DNA of 64,000 bases from Bacteroides cellulosilyticus DSM 14838 (GCF_000158035.1 NZ_EQ973490.1:1944665-2008664); one strand, 5' to 3'; positions 41,340 to 51,535 are shown, numbered from the stretch's first letter. Notes: generated by a model from the sequence alone, not told the origin. Program-made: numbers and translations.

Positions 41340-42602
41340 ATGATGAGGCAGATTACATTTACCCTTTTTCTTATTTTTTCATGCAGCCTGTGGGCGCAAT
41401 CGAATCCGTTAAAGTTGACGATGAAGGAGGCGGAGGAACTTTTCCGTACCCACAATCTTTTACTGGTTGTCGAATATTACAATGTAGACATGGCACAGGC
41501 ACAAGTGGTGCAGGCCAAATTATTTGATAACCCCGTTATCACATTGGAGCAGAATATTTATAACCGCCTGAACGGTAAATATTTTGATTTGGGGAAAGAA
41601 GGAGAGTCCGGAGTGCAGATAGAACAAGCCATCAATCTGGCCGGACAACGCAACAAACGAATACGTCTGGAAAAGATTAATCACCAATCCGCTTTATTGC
41701 AATTTGAGGAAGTAGCACGCACCTTAAACAGTGAGTTGAAGGAAACCTGTGTCGAAATGTATTTCCTGACCAAGTCCGTGCAGATTTATGATAAAGAGAT
41801 CACTTCTTTAGAGGAACTGCTGCTATTCTACAAGAATATGGCAGAGAAAGGGAATATTTCATTGTTGGAATTATCCCGTATGCAGGCATTACTGTTATCA
41901 CTGAAAAAGGAGAAGAATGATGCAGTAAATGAATTGGTATCGAAGAGGGGGAATCTGAAGATGTTATTAAACTTGCCGGTCGCTCAGGAGATAGAAATAC
42001 TTCTGGATGAAACGATGCTGAGCCGGTTGGATTTGTCCAGTCTGTCACTTGCTGATCTGGATTCCTTGTTACCTTCCCGCCCCGACCAACGGTTGGCCTT
42101 CTCTATACTTGAGGCTTCCAAGGCGAATTTGAAGTTACAGCGTTCATTGGCCGCTCCGGAGTTTGCTATTCAGGGGATTTACGACCGTGCAGGAAACTTC
42201 ATCAACAATTATTTTGCAGTAGGTCTTAGCTTCTCCGTTCCTATTTTCAATCGGAATCAGGGTAATATCAAGTCAGCCAAACTGGAAATAGAAAAGAGCC
42301 TGAAAGAGAAAGAATACACAGAGAACAGGGCAAACTCGGAACTGTATGTGGCGTATTCCCGTCTGGAAAAGGCTATGGAACTTTATCAATCAGCAGACGA
42401 TGACTTGGAAAAGAACTTCAACCGGTTGATTGAAGGGGTGAACGAGAATTTCCGTAAGCGTAATATCAGTATGTTGGAATTGGTCGATTATTACGAGAGT
42501 TATAAGGAAACGAGTTTGCAATTGTATGAGACCCGGAAAGATGTTTTTCTGGCCATGGAGAACTTGAATACGGTAGTAGGACGAAATATATTTAATTACT
42601 AA
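41340..42602 (+). CDS. TolC-family outer-membrane efflux protein
   Basis: The 420-residue protein has a signal peptide (FLIFSCSLWAQ) and two OEP repeats with long amphipathic coiled coils (about 30-215 and 230-420). MKEAEELFRTHNLLLVVEYYNVDMAQAQVVQA and the later AVGLSFSVPIFNRNQGNIKSA, shortened here, are typical of CusC/CzcC-type partners (see FSVPIFNRNQGNI). It forms the outer-membrane exit duct for the RND pump. It begins the operon of adaptor, pump and two-component system and ends three bases before the adaptor start. Confidence 0.93.
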   Translation: MMRQITFTLFLIFSCSLWAQSNPLKLTMKEAEELFRTHNLLLVVEYYNVDMAQAQVVQAKLFDNPVITLEQNIYNRLNGKYFDLGKEGESGVQIEQAINLAGQRNKRIRLEKINHQSALLQFEEVARTLNSELKETCVEMYFLTKSVQIYDKEITSLEELLLFYKNMAEKGNISLLELSRMQALLLSLKKEKNDAVNELVSKRGNLKMLLNLPVAQEIEILLDETMLSRLDLSSLSLADLDSLLPSRPDQRLAFSILEASKANLKLQRSLAAPEFAIQGIYDRAGNFINNYFAVGLSFSVPIFNRNQGNIKSAKLEIEKSLKEKEYTENRANSELYVAYSRLEKAMELYQSADDDLEKNFNRLIEGVNENFRKRNISMLELVDYYESYKETSLQLYETRKDVFLAMENLNTVVGRNIFNY

Positions 42603-42605
42603 GCA

Positions 42606-43703
42606 ATGGATATGAACAGGATTTTACAGGTTTTTATAGGTGCAGTACTATTCTTGAGCAGTTGCTCGACAAAAGATAATAATGAAACTTCAGTATCTCC
42701 GGAGATGTGTCTGACAGATAGTTTGATGCAAGTTGTCAGTATAGATACCGTACATACACGTATTTTAATCGACGAGTTGACACTGAACGGTCGTGTGACG
42801 TTTAATCAGGAGCAAGTGGTACAGGTTTTTCCAATGTTCGGTGGGCGGGTGATTGCTGTGAATGCCGAGGTGGGAGACTACGTACATAAAGGGGAAGTGC
42901 TTGCTGTGGTCAAGAGTGGTGAAGTGGCGGAATATGAGAAACAGCTGAAGGATGCGGAACAACAAGTGGCCGTAACCCGCCGTAACTGGGATGTTGCGCA
43001 AGATATGTACAATGCCGGCATGGCTTCGGCCCGCGACACATTGCAGGCCCGTCAGGAATTGGTGAGTGCCGTGACGGAGGAAAGACGCCTGAAGGAAGTC
43101 TATTCCATCTATAATCTGTCCGATGAATCCAGATATGAGATTAAATCACCGATAACGGGCTTTGTGGTGGAGAAGCATGTGAATAAAGATATGCAGATAC
43201 GCTCCGACCAGGGTGAAGAACTATTCACGGTATCCGGTCTGGATAATGTCTGGATTATGGGCGATGTATATGAGAGTGATATCCGCAAAGTAAAAGAAGG
43301 TGCTCCTGTCCGTATCACGGCATTGGCCTATCCCGGCAGAGAGTTTGCAGGGAGTATTGATAAGGTCTACCACATCCTCGATGAAGAAAGTAAAACCATG
43401 AGCGTGAGAATTAAACTTCGTAATGAAGATTATCTGTTGAAACCCGGCATGTTTACCAATATATATGTACAATGCGAATCAACGGATGATACGATGCCCT
43501 GCATTGATTTACATGCCTTGATCTTTGAGAATGGAAAAAATTATGTAGTGACGGCAAGCGAAGACGGCAAGCTGCAAGTAAAGGAAGTGGAAGTGTATAA
43601 ACAGTTAAGGAACCGGTGCTACATACAGTCCGGCTTGCAGGAGGGCGACCGTATCTTGAATAGAAACACATTGCTGGTATATAACGCATTGAATGCTGAT
43701 TAA
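42606..43703 (+). CDS. RND periplasmic adaptor lipoprotein (CzcB/CusB-like)
   Basis: The 365-residue membrane-fusion protein has a lipobox (LSSC, Cys20). It shows the lipoyl-like motif (MFGGRVIAVNAEVGDYVHKGE near residue 77), a coiled hairpin (about 110-180), the second lipoyl half (YEIKSPITGFVVEKHV) and a beta barrel (VWIMGDVYESDIRKVKEG). It links the inner-membrane pump to the outer duct and may hand over metal. There is no histidine- or methionine-rich N-terminus, so the metal is not evident. It is 17 bases before the pump gene. Confidence 0.93.
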   Translation: MDMNRILQVFIGAVLFLSSCSTKDNNETSVSPEMCLTDSLMQVVSIDTVHTRILIDELTLNGRVTFNQEQVVQVFPMFGGRVIAVNAEVGDYVHKGEVLAVVKSGEVAEYEKQLKDAEQQVAVTRRNWDVAQDMYNAGMASARDTLQARQELVSAVTEERRLKEVYSIYNLSDESRYEIKSPITGFVVEKHVNKDMQIRSDQGEELFTVSGLDNVWIMGDVYESDIRKVKEGAPVRITALAYPGREFAGSIDKVYHILDEESKTMSVRIKLRNEDYLLKPGMFTNIYVQCESTDDTMPCIDLHALIFENGKNYVVTASEDGKLQVKEVEVYKQLRNRCYIQSGLQEGDRILNRNTLLVYNALNAD

Positions 43704-43720
43704 CAGATAAAGAATTTGAT

Positions 43721-46700
43721 ATGCATAAGTTCATAGACAACATCATAGCTTTCTCTTTGAAGAATAAATTCTTCATATTCTTTTTTACGGTACTTGCGGT
43801 TATTGCAGGAATTGTCTCTTTCAAGCATACTCCGATAGATGCCTTTCCGGATGTAACCAACACCAAAGTAACTATTATTACCCAATGGCCCGGGCGGAGC
43901 GCCGAGGAGATGGAGAAGTTCATTACTATCCCTATTGAAATAGCAATGAACTCCGTACAAAAGAAGACGGACATACGCTCTACCACCTTGTTCGGACTAT
44001 CGGTGGTGAATGTAATGTTTGAAGATCATGTAGACGATTTTACAGCCCGTCAACAGGTCTATAATCTATTGAATGATGCTGATTTGCCGGAAGGCGTTAC
44101 TCCGGAAGTACAGCCTTTGTATGGTCCTACGGGAGAAATCTTCCGCTATACGTTGAGAAGTGAGAAGAAATCGGTTCGTGAACTGAAGACCATTCAGGAC
44201 TGGGTGATTGAGCGGAATTTACGTTCCGTATCCGGTGTGGCCGATATTGTAAGTTTCGGTGGAGAGGTGAAAACCTTTGAGGTCAGTGTGAATCCCAACC
44301 AATTGAGGAATTACGATATTTCCTCTCTGGAGTTGTTTGAAGCCATAGAGAAAAGTAATATCAATGTCGGTGGTGATGTGATCACAAAAAGCTCCCAAGC
44401 CTATGTTGTCCGGGGTATCGGACTGATTAACGATGTGGAGGAAATTGGAAATATCGTTGTGAAAAATGTGAAAGGTACTCCTATTCTGGTGAAACACCTG
44501 GCAGATGTGCACGAGTCCTGTTTACCCCGCCTCGGACAAGTAGGCCGAATGGATGAAGATGATGTCGTGCAAGGCATTGTCGTGATGCGTAAGGGGGAGA
44601 ATCCCGGTGAAGTGATTAAAGCCCTGAAAGAAAAAATAGCCTATATCAATAAAGAAGTGCTGCCATCGGATGTACAGATCGTACCTTTCTATGATCGTGA
44701 GAACTTGGTAGATCTGGCTGTGAGCACAGTGACACGCAACCTGATAGAAGGCATCCTGTTTGTGACTTTCATTGTGTTGATATTTATGGCGGATTGGCGG
44801 ACTACCGTGGTGGTGGCAGTGGTCATTCCATTAGCATTATTATTTGCTTTCATTTGCCTGCGTATAATGGGTATGTCCGCCAATTTGTTGTCCATGGGAG
44901 CCATTGATTTCGGTATTATTATAGACGGTGCGGTGGTGATGGTCGAGGGTATCTTTGTAGTTCTTGACAAGAAAGCGCGTGAAGTGGGAATGCCGGCATT
45001 CAATGTCATGTCAAAGATGGGATTGATCCGTAATGCTGCCAAAGATAAGGCGAAAGCGGTTTTTTTCTCCAAACTGATTATCATTACGGCGCTGATTCCT
45101 ATTTTCTCTTTCCAGAAAGTAGAGGGGAAGATGTTTTCACCGCTTGCTTTTACGCTGGGCTTTGCTTTGTTGGGGGCATTGGTGTTCACCTTGACTCTGG
45201 TACCCGTACTTTCAGCCATGCTGTTAAAGAAGAATGTGCGCGAAAAGAATAACAGGTTCCTCCGCTTTGTTAATGAGAAATCATCCGCCTTGTTTGATGT
45301 CTGCTATGCTTATCGCAAGGTGACGATTACGATTGCTACGCTTGTGGCAGTGGTGGGGTTGTATGCATTTTCTTTCCTCGGAACGGAATTCCTTCCCCAG
45401 TTGAATGAAGGCTCTATTTATATCCGTGCCACTTTACCGCAAAGTATAGCTTTGGATGAGTCCGTCAATCTGGCAAACAAGATGCGGGCGAAGTTAAGAA
45501 GCTTTTCTGAAGTGAAACAGGTGATGTCTCAGACCGGACGCCCCAATGACGGAACCGATGCCACCGGATTTTATAATATCGAGTTTCACGTAGATATTTA
45601 TCCGGAAAAGGACTGGGAAAGCGGCTTTACCAAACTGGAATTGATTGACAAAATGCAACATGAACTGGAGATTTACCCGGGTATAGACTTTAACTTCTCC
45701 CAGCCGATTACGGATAATGTGGAAGAAGCAGCTTCCGGTGTAAAGGGTTCTATAGCTGTGAAAGTCTTCGGTAAAGATCTGTATGAGTCCGAGAAAAAAG
45801 CCGTAGATATTTATAAAATATTGGGAACCGTGGATGGCATCGAAGATTTGGGGGTAATACGAAATATCGGACAGCCGGAATTGCGCATAGAACTGGATGA
45901 GAATAAGCTCGCACGCTATGGAGTGGCTAAGGAAGATGTACAGTCCATTATCGAAATGGCGATTGGAGGTAAGTCGGCTTCCTTGCTTTACGAAGATGAG
46001 AAGAAGTTCAATATCATGGTGCGTTATAAAGAGGAATTCAGATGCAACGAAGATGAGATAGGAAAAATACTGGTACCCGCTATGGATGGTACGATGGTGC
46101 CGATTAAGGAACTGTCGGAGATAAAGACTATCACCGGCCCCTTACTTATCTTTCGTGATAATCATGCCCGTTTCTGTGCCGTGAAATTCTCGGTCCGGGG
46201 TAGAGATATGGGAACTGCCGTTGCTGAGGCTCAGAAGAAAGTGAATGCGGCAGTGCATTTGCCCGAGGGATATACTTTGAAGTGGACCGGAGATTTTGAA
46301 AACCAGCAACGTGCTACTCAACGTTTGGCGCAGGTGGTTCCTGTCAGCATTATCATCATCTTTATTATTCTTTTCATCCTGTTTTCCAATGCACGGGATG
46401 CAGGTTTGGTATTGCTGAATGTACCTTTTGCCGCTGTGGGTGGTATTGCTGCCTTGCTCATAACCCGCTTTAATTTTTCGATCTCTGCCGGTATCGGGTT
46501 CATTGCTCTTTTTGGTATCTGTATCCAAAATGGAGTGATTATGATATCCGATATCAAACACAATCTGCAGGCGAGGTTGGCGTTGCCCGATGCTGTAAAA
46601 ACCAGTGTGCGTTCCAGGGTTCGGCCCGTGCTGATGACGGCTGCAATGGCGGCTATCGGCCTGATGCCTGCGGCGCTGAGTCATGGAATCGGTTCCGAAT

Positions 46701-46846
46701 CGCAGCGACCGCTGGCCATTGTTATTATCGGAGGTCTGATCGGGGCTACTTTCTTCGCTTTGTTTGTTTTCCCGTTGATTGTCGAGATCGTTTATGGTAA
46801 AATGTTATATGATAAAGACGGTAGATTGAAGCAGAAAAAACTATAA
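43721..46846 (+). CDS. Heavy-metal RND efflux pump (CzcA/CusA family)
   Basis: The 1041-residue inner-membrane transporter has the RND layout: 12 helices and two large periplasmic loops. The heavy-metal signature in helix 4 is DFGIIIDGAVVMVE, placing Asp396, Asp402 and Glu409 where CzcA has Asp402, Asp408 and Glu415 for proton transfer. Other landmarks are TPIDAFPDVTNTKVTI near residue 35, TQWPGRSAEEMEKF and the C-terminal GIGSESQRPLAIVIIGGL. It exports divalent or monovalent metal cations; copper, zinc, cobalt or nickel cannot be told apart. The adjacent two-component system probably induces it. Confidence 0.95.
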   Translation: MHKFIDNIIAFSLKNKFFIFFFTVLAVIAGIVSFKHTPIDAFPDVTNTKVTIITQWPGRSAEEMEKFITIPIEIAMNSVQKKTDIRSTTLFGLSVVNVMFEDHVDDFTARQQVYNLLNDADLPEGVTPEVQPLYGPTGEIFRYTLRSEKKSVRELKTIQDWVIERNLRSVSGVADIVSFGGEVKTFEVSVNPNQLRNYDISSLELFEAIEKSNINVGGDVITKSSQAYVVRGIGLINDVEEIGNIVVKNVKGTPILVKHLADVHESCLPRLGQVGRMDEDDVVQGIVVMRKGENPGEVIKALKEKIAYINKEVLPSDVQIVPFYDRENLVDLAVSTVTRNLIEGILFVTFIVLIFMADWRTTVVVAVVIPLALLFAFICLRIMGMSANLLSMGAIDFGIIIDGAVVMVEGIFVVLDKKAREVGMPAFNVMSKMGLIRNAAKDKAKAVFFSKLIIITALIPIFSFQKVEGKMFSPLAFTLGFALLGALVFTLTLVPVLSAMLLKKNVREKNNRFLRFVNEKSSALFDVCYAYRKVTITIATLVAVVGLYAFSFLGTEFLPQLNEGSIYIRATLPQSIALDESVNLANKMRAKLRSFSEVKQVMSQTGRPNDGTDATGFYNIEFHVDIYPEKDWESGFTKLELIDKMQHELEIYPGIDFNFSQPITDNVEEAASGVKGSIAVKVFGKDLYESEKKAVDIYKILGTVDGIEDLGVIRNIGQPELRIELDENKLARYGVAKEDVQSIIEMAIGGKSASLLYEDEKKFNIMVRYKEEFRCNEDEIGKILVPAMDGTMVPIKELSEIKTITGPLLIFRDNHARFCAVKFSVRGRDMGTAVAEAQKKVNAAVHLPEGYTLKWTGDFENQQRATQRLAQVVPVSIIIIFIILFILFSNARDAGLVLLNVPFAAVGGIAALLITRFNFSISAGIGFIALFGICIQNGVIMISDIKHNLQARLALPDAVKTSVRSRVRPVLMTAAMAAIGLMPAALSHGIGSESQRPLAIVIIGGLIGATFFALFVFPLIVEIVYGKMLYDKDGRLKQKKL

Positions 46847-46850
46847 AACG

Positions 46851-46858
46851 TATATTTG
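46851..46858 (+). promoter_or_regulatory. Possible internal promoter for the two-component genes
   Basis: TATATTTG fits the -7 consensus, 25 bases before the response-regulator start, with an ATTG 22 bases upstream. It could keep the regulators expressed when the pump operon is off. Confidence 0.4.
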
Positions 46859-46882
46859 TGCTTTCTTTAAGTTTTAAAAACT

Positions 46883-47560
46883 ATGGCAAAGATACTGTTG
46901 GTAGAAGATGAAGTCAATATAGCCTCTTTCATAGAACGGGGATTGCAGGAATTCGGGCATACGGTTTCTGTAGCTTATAATGGTGCGGATGGTTGGCAGC
47001 TGGCTCAGGACGAACCTTTTGACTTACTTGTTCTGGATATAATCATGCCCAAGATGAACGGACTGGACCTATGCAGGCAGTACCGCCAACTCTATGGATA
47101 CGATTCCCCCGTCATTATGCTTACGGCCTTGGGTACAACAGATGATATTGTAAAAGGACTCTACGCAGGTGCCGATGATTATTTGGTGAAGCCTTTCAGC
47201 TTTCAGGAGTTGGAAGCGCGTATCACCGCTTTGCTGCGCAGGAGCAAGGAGAAAAGAACTTCGGAGCTTGTTTGTGGTGACCTTATCCTCGATTGCAATA
47301 CCAGGCGTGCCCGTCGTGGTGACCATGAAATGGAACTGACGGTAAAAGAATACCGACTTTTAGAGCACTTCATGAATAACCAGGGTGTTGTGCTCTCTCG
47401 GGTGAATCTCCTGAAACATGTATGGGATAAGAATTTTGATACGAATACCAATGTAGTAGATGTGTATGTGAACTACCTGCGTACTAAGATTGATAAAGAT
47501 TATGAAAACAAACTTATCCATACGGTGGTAGGTTTGGGCTATATTATGGAATCTCATTAA
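46883..47560 (+). CDS. OmpR-family response regulator (CusR-like)
   Basis: The 225-residue protein has a receiver domain (about 1-120) with the acidic pocket VEDE, phosphoacceptor Asp52 in LLVLDIIMP, Thr80 in MLTALG and the conserved Lys in LVKPFS, followed by an OmpR-type winged helix (about 128-222: LTVKEYRLLEHF, then VVDVYVNYLRTKID and HTVVGLGYIM). It binds DNA when phosphorylated, most likely at the efflux promoter near 41313. Partner kinase begins 13 bases later. Confidence 0.95.
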   Translation: MAKILLVEDEVNIASFIERGLQEFGHTVSVAYNGADGWQLAQDEPFDLLVLDIIMPKMNGLDLCRQYRQLYGYDSPVIMLTALGTTDDIVKGLYAGADDYLVKPFSFQELEARITALLRRSKEKRTSELVCGDLILDCNTRRARRGDHEMELTVKEYRLLEHFMNNQGVVLSRVNLLKHVWDKNFDTNTNVVDVYVNYLRTKIDKDYENKLIHTVVGLGYIMESH

Positions 47561-47573
47561 ACGGAGAATCGTA

Positions 47574-48905
47574 GTGAAGATAGGAAGTAAAATAGCGTTG
47601 TTCTATACGGGTATCACGATATGTATGCTTACCTGTATCATGGTTGTTTTCTATTTTTTCATTTATAACTATATCAATAGGCTGTACGATTCTTACCTGG
47701 CAGATAAAGCCTATCTTACTGCCCAGAAACATTGGGAAAAGGATGAAGTAGACGAGAGCAGTTATGAAATTATCCGTCAGGAATACGAAGGGCTTCTTCC
47801 CCAGGCTAAGGAAATTTTACTGAATACCGATAGCATGGAGACTGTGAAAGATACACTTGATAAGTATCTGAACAAAGAGCAGCAGAAGCGACTATTCATG
47901 GAAGAGCCGGTTTCATTTCGTTATAAAAAAGAGGTGGGTGCGGCATTGTATTACCCGGATAATGAAGGTAATTTTATAGTTCTGATACTTGCCCGGAACA
48001 ACTATGGAACAGAGATACAGAATCATGTGCTTATCCTGATACTTCTTTTGTTCATTTTCAGTTCCATATCGGTTTATTTCATTGGAAGGTTTTATGCCAA
48101 TCGAATGTTGGCACCGGTGAAGCGTATTTTGAAAGAGCTGCGGCGCATCCGGGGGAATAATCTGAATATCAGGATTAAGACAGCCGGTAACCATGACGAA
48201 CTGGACGATCTGATCACTTCTATCAATGGTATGCTCGACCGCATAGACGCGGCTTTCAAGTCCGAGAAATCTTTCGTAAGCAGTGCTTCCCATGAACTTA
48301 ATAATCCGCTGACGGCCATTCAGGGAGAGTGTGAAATCAGCTTGCTGAAAGAACGTTCGCCACAAGAATATATCAAGGCTTTGAACCGTATTTCGGATGA
48401 AAGCAAAAGAATCAGCTTGTTGATAAAATCCCTCCTTTTCCTTTCGCATCAGGATGAAGAACTTCTGAAGAATAATATGGAAGATGTGGACCTGGCAGAA
48501 CTTCTGATCATACTGTGTGCCGAGAATGAGCGGATGCAGTTCAGTAATACATTTCAGAAAGAGAGCCTGCCAGTGGTAAGGGCTAATCTGCATTTGCTGA
48601 AAATAGCAATCCGTAATATACTGAACAATGCCTGTAAATATTCCGGTGAACAACCTGTAGCTGTGCGGCTGTATCCTAAGGAAGGGAGCACTATTTTGGA
48701 AATAGAAGACAAAGGTATTGGCATTCCCGAAGATGAAATACAGCTTATTTTCCAGGCATTCTATCGTGCAACCAATACAAGGGAATATTCAGGTCATGGT
48801 ATTGGGCTGGGACTTTCTTTGAAGATATTATCTATTTATGGAGCGAGGATGGAGATTTTATCCAAACTAAATACGTATACGAGAGTGTTGATAACCTTTA
48901 AGTGA
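47574..48905 (+). CDS. Sensor histidine kinase of the efflux operon (CusS-like)
   Basis: The 443-residue membrane kinase starts with GTG at 47574. It has two helices (about 7-30 and 148-170) flanking a periplasmic loop of about 120 residues, a HAMP region (ANRMLAPVKRILKELRRI), the dimerisation helix with His240 in ASHELNNPLTAIQGE, and an ATPase domain (NILNNACKY; EDKGIGIPEDE; HGIGLGLSLKIL). The box reads HELNNPL rather than HELRTPL. It senses envelope metal (inference from operon). No metal-ligand cluster stands out in the loop. Confidence 0.94.
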   Translation: MKIGSKIALFYTGITICMLTCIMVVFYFFIYNYINRLYDSYLADKAYLTAQKHWEKDEVDESSYEIIRQEYEGLLPQAKEILLNTDSMETVKDTLDKYLNKEQQKRLFMEEPVSFRYKKEVGAALYYPDNEGNFIVLILARNNYGTEIQNHVLILILLLFIFSSISVYFIGRFYANRMLAPVKRILKELRRIRGNNLNIRIKTAGNHDELDDLITSINGMLDRIDAAFKSEKSFVSSASHELNNPLTAIQGECEISLLKERSPQEYIKALNRISDESKRISLLIKSLLFLSHQDEELLKNNMEDVDLAELLIILCAENERMQFSNTFQKESLPVVRANLHLLKIAIRNILNNACKYSGEQPVAVRLYPKEGSTILEIEDKGIGIPEDEIQLIFQAFYRATNTREYSGHGIGLGLSLKILSIYGARMEILSKLNTYTRVLITFK

Positions 48906-48918
48906 CTAATCATTAGAC

Positions 48919-48946
48919 TTTGGTTTTAAAATAAAATGTATCTTTG
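48919..48946 (+). promoter_or_regulatory. Promoter of the esterase fusion gene
   Basis: TTTG at 48919-48922 and TATCTTTG at 48939-48946, 16 bases apart. The gene start at 48989 follows after 42 bases; an in-frame start at 48944 lies inside the -7 element and is rejected. Confidence 0.55.
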
Positions 48947-48988
48947 TGTCGGTCAAAAATGCTATGGAGTATATTTAATATAGATATT

Positions 48989-51496
48989 ATGAAAAAGAAA
49001 AACACTCTTTTACTTTTTTTGTGCTTGTTCAGTCTGTGGGCAGTGGCACAAGAAAAGAAACCTGTAAAGATTGCCTGTGTTGGAAACAGTATCACTTATG
49101 GCTCAGGAATTAAAAATCAGTTTCAGAACAGTTATCCGGGGTTGCTTTCCCAGCTTTTGGGTGAAGGGTACGATGTCCGCAATTTCGGAATTAGTGCCCG
49201 TGTATTGTTGAATAAGGGAGATCATCCTTATATGCACGAACAGAAGTTTCGTGATCTTTTGGCATTTCAGCCGGATATCGTTACCATTAAATTGGGAACG
49301 AATGACAGTAAACCCTGGAATTGGCGTTATGGAAAAGATTTTAAGAAGGATTTGACGGAAATGCTGGATATTCTTCAGGAATTGCCTTCCAAACCTAAGA
49401 TATATCTTTGTCTGCCTGTTCCTGCCGTAAAACGGAATTTTGGTATTAACGATAGCGTAATTACAAACGGTATTATTCCTGTAATACGCAGTGTAGCGAA
49501 GAAACGTCATCTGCCCGTTGTGGATCTTTATGCACTGCTGAAGCCATATCCTGATTACTATACAGATGGTATCCACCCCAATGAACAAGGAGCTGCATTG
49601 ATTGCCGGTGAACTTTATCGTACACTGACCGGTAATGAGGCGCCTGCAATTGTCACTGATCAACCTTTCCCCGGTAAGAAGTCGCAATGGGAAGGGTTCG
49701 ATCGTTATGATTTTATTTGTAATGCACGCCGCGCTATCGTTGTTGCCCCCCGCAAGGTAGCGGAAGGGCGTCCCTGGATATGGCGTCCTGCATTTTTCGG
49801 AGCTTTCCCTTCGGTAGATAAGGCTTTGTTGGAAAAAGGTTTTCATGTGGTGTATTATGATTTGACTCATCTTTATGGAAGTCCGCGTGCGCAACGTCTG
49901 GGCACTGATTTCTATGAAGTCATGCGCAGATATTATCGTCTTTCTCCCAAAGTGACGTTAGAAGGCTTCAGTCGTGGCGGATTATTCGCATTTAACTGGG
50001 CGGCAAATAATCCTGATAAAGTGGCCTGTATCTATGTGGACGCTCCTGTATGCGATATGCTCTATTTCTCCGAGAACTGGGAACGTGATTTCTGGAAAGG
50101 CTTCTTTGCAGAATGGGGATTGACTGAAGAAAATGCCAAAGATTTCAAAGGAAATCCGATTGATAACCTGGCTCCATTAGCGGCTGCCGGTATTCCAGTG
50201 ATGGGCGTTTGTGGTGATAGTGACAAGATTGTGCCGTATGAAAAGCACATGAAGATTGCTGCTGAACGTTATCGTGCTTTGGGAGGTAATGTCGAAATCA
50301 TATTGAAACCCGGTTGCGATCATCATCCCCATAGTTTAGATAATGCTGAACCGGTTGTTGATTTTATAATCCGTAACCAACCGGATTATCAGAAGAAACA
50401 AGTGATCCATCAACGTGGTAGCCTTACTAACTCTTATCTGAAGTTTGCAAAAGAGAAAAAAGGTTGTGTCGCTTTTCTGGGTGGTTCCATTACCGAAATG
50501 CGTGGTTGGCGGAATATGATACAGGAAGATTTGAAACAGCGTTTCCCGGAAACTGAATTTACGTTCATTGATGCCGGAATACCTTCTACCGGAAGCACTC
50601 CTCATGCTTTCCGTTTTGAAAATGATGTGTTGCAGAAAGGAATGCCTGATCTATTATTTGTTGAGGCAGCGGTAAATGATGATACAAACGGATTCGATTA
50701 TATCCGGCAGACGCGCGGTATGGAGGGTATTATTCGTCATGCCCGTACTGTCAGTCCGGAAATGGATATTGTCATGCTTCACTTTATTTACGATCCATTC
50801 ATACCTTTGTTGGACAAGGGTATACAACCCCAGGTTATTATGAATCATGAAAGTGTAGCCAATCATTATTATGTTTCCTCTATCAATCTGGCGGAAGAAG
50901 TGGCGCAGCGTATGCGCGATGGTGAGTTTGATTGGAAAGAATTTGGTGGCACACATCCTGCTTGGAATGGTCATACATATTATGCTGCCGCTATTAACCG
51001 TCTCTTCGACCTTGAATGGAGTGGCGACGTGGTAAAGAAAACCGTCCGGGCACATGAGGTGCCGGAAAAACCGATAGCTTCCTATTCTTATGATAAAGGT
51101 GTATTTGCGGATATCCGTTCTGCCAAGCAACTGAATGGTTGGAAAGTGGTGGATGACTGGACGCCTACAGTGAAAGGGAATACCCGTAAAGGTTTCGTAC
51201 ATGTTCCCATGTTGGTGGCTGATCGTGCCGGAGCCAGTCTTTCATTCTCTTTTGAAGGACGCGCTGTAGGTATCTTCTGCGCAGCCGGTCCGCAAGCCTG
51301 TGTGCTGGAATACAGTGTGGATAGCGCTCCGTTCAAGAAGCTGGATACATTTACTGATTGGAGCCGGAACTTATATATTCCATGGGTGTATATGCTGGAA
51401 ACAGAACTGGTTTCCGGTCGGCATACCTTGCGTTTGCGTATAGCCAAAGGTGAGAGAACCGGGTGTCAGATACGTAATTTCGTGGTGAATCTGTAA
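48989..51496 (+). CDS. Three-domain exported hydrolase: SGNH, alpha/beta hydrolase, SGNH
   Basis: The 835-residue protein has a signal peptide (LLLFLCLFSLWAVAQ) and three enzyme-like parts. The first (about 22-220) is an SGNH/GDSL esterase: VGNSITYGS, GTNDSKPWN, DGIHPNEQG. The second (about 230-465) is an alpha/beta hydrolase with Ser328 in GFSRGG, Asp in CGDSDKIVP and His in GCDHHPHS. The third (about 480-700) is another SGNH unit: FLGGSITEMRGW, VEAAVNDD, GGTHPAWNGH, followed by a beta tail (about 710-835). Each keeps its catalytic residues. It would remove several acyl groups from a glycan (inference). It lies between the efflux operon and PUL 2, with its own promoter and a hairpin after the stop. 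Confidence 0.88.
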   Translation: MKKKNTLLLFLCLFSLWAVAQEKKPVKIACVGNSITYGSGIKNQFQNSYPGLLSQLLGEGYDVRNFGISARVLLNKGDHPYMHEQKFRDLLAFQPDIVTIKLGTNDSKPWNWRYGKDFKKDLTEMLDILQELPSKPKIYLCLPVPAVKRNFGINDSVITNGIIPVIRSVAKKRHLPVVDLYALLKPYPDYYTDGIHPNEQGAALIAGELYRTLTGNEAPAIVTDQPFPGKKSQWEGFDRYDFICNARRAIVVAPRKVAEGRPWIWRPAFFGAFPSVDKALLEKGFHVVYYDLTHLYGSPRAQRLGTDFYEVMRRYYRLSPKVTLEGFSRGGLFAFNWAANNPDKVACIYVDAPVCDMLYFSENWERDFWKGFFAEWGLTEENAKDFKGNPIDNLAPLAAAGIPVMGVCGDSDKIVPYEKHMKIAAERYRALGGNVEIILKPGCDHHPHSLDNAEPVVDFIIRNQPDYQKKQVIHQRGSLTNSYLKFAKEKKGCVAFLGGSITEMRGWRNMIQEDLKQRFPETEFTFIDAGIPSTGSTPHAFRFENDVLQKGMPDLLFVEAAVNDDTNGFDYIRQTRGMEGIIRHARTVSPEMDIVMLHFIYDPFIPLLDKGIQPQVIMNHESVANHYYVSSINLAEEVAQRMRDGEFDWKEFGGTHPAWNGHTYYAAAINRLFDLEWSGDVVKKTVRAHEVPEKPIASYSYDKGVFADIRSAKQLNGWKVVDDWTPTVKGNTRKGFVHVPMLVADRAGASLSFSFEGRAVGIFCAAGPQACVLEYSVDSAPFKKLDTFTDWSRNLYIPWVYMLETELVSGRHTLRLRIAKGERTGCQIRNFVVNL

Positions 51497-51500
51497 GTCA

Positions 51501-51535
51501 TTATCCCCTTCACAGTACCTCTGTGAGGGGGATAA
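51501..51535 (+). terminator. Hairpin after the esterase fusion gene
   Basis: TTATCCCCTTCACAG (51501-51515) pairs with CTGTGAGGGGGATAA (51521-51535), 14 of 15 positions, five-base loop. The tail AAACAAATTG is not T-rich, so termination efficiency is uncertain. Confidence 0.65.
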
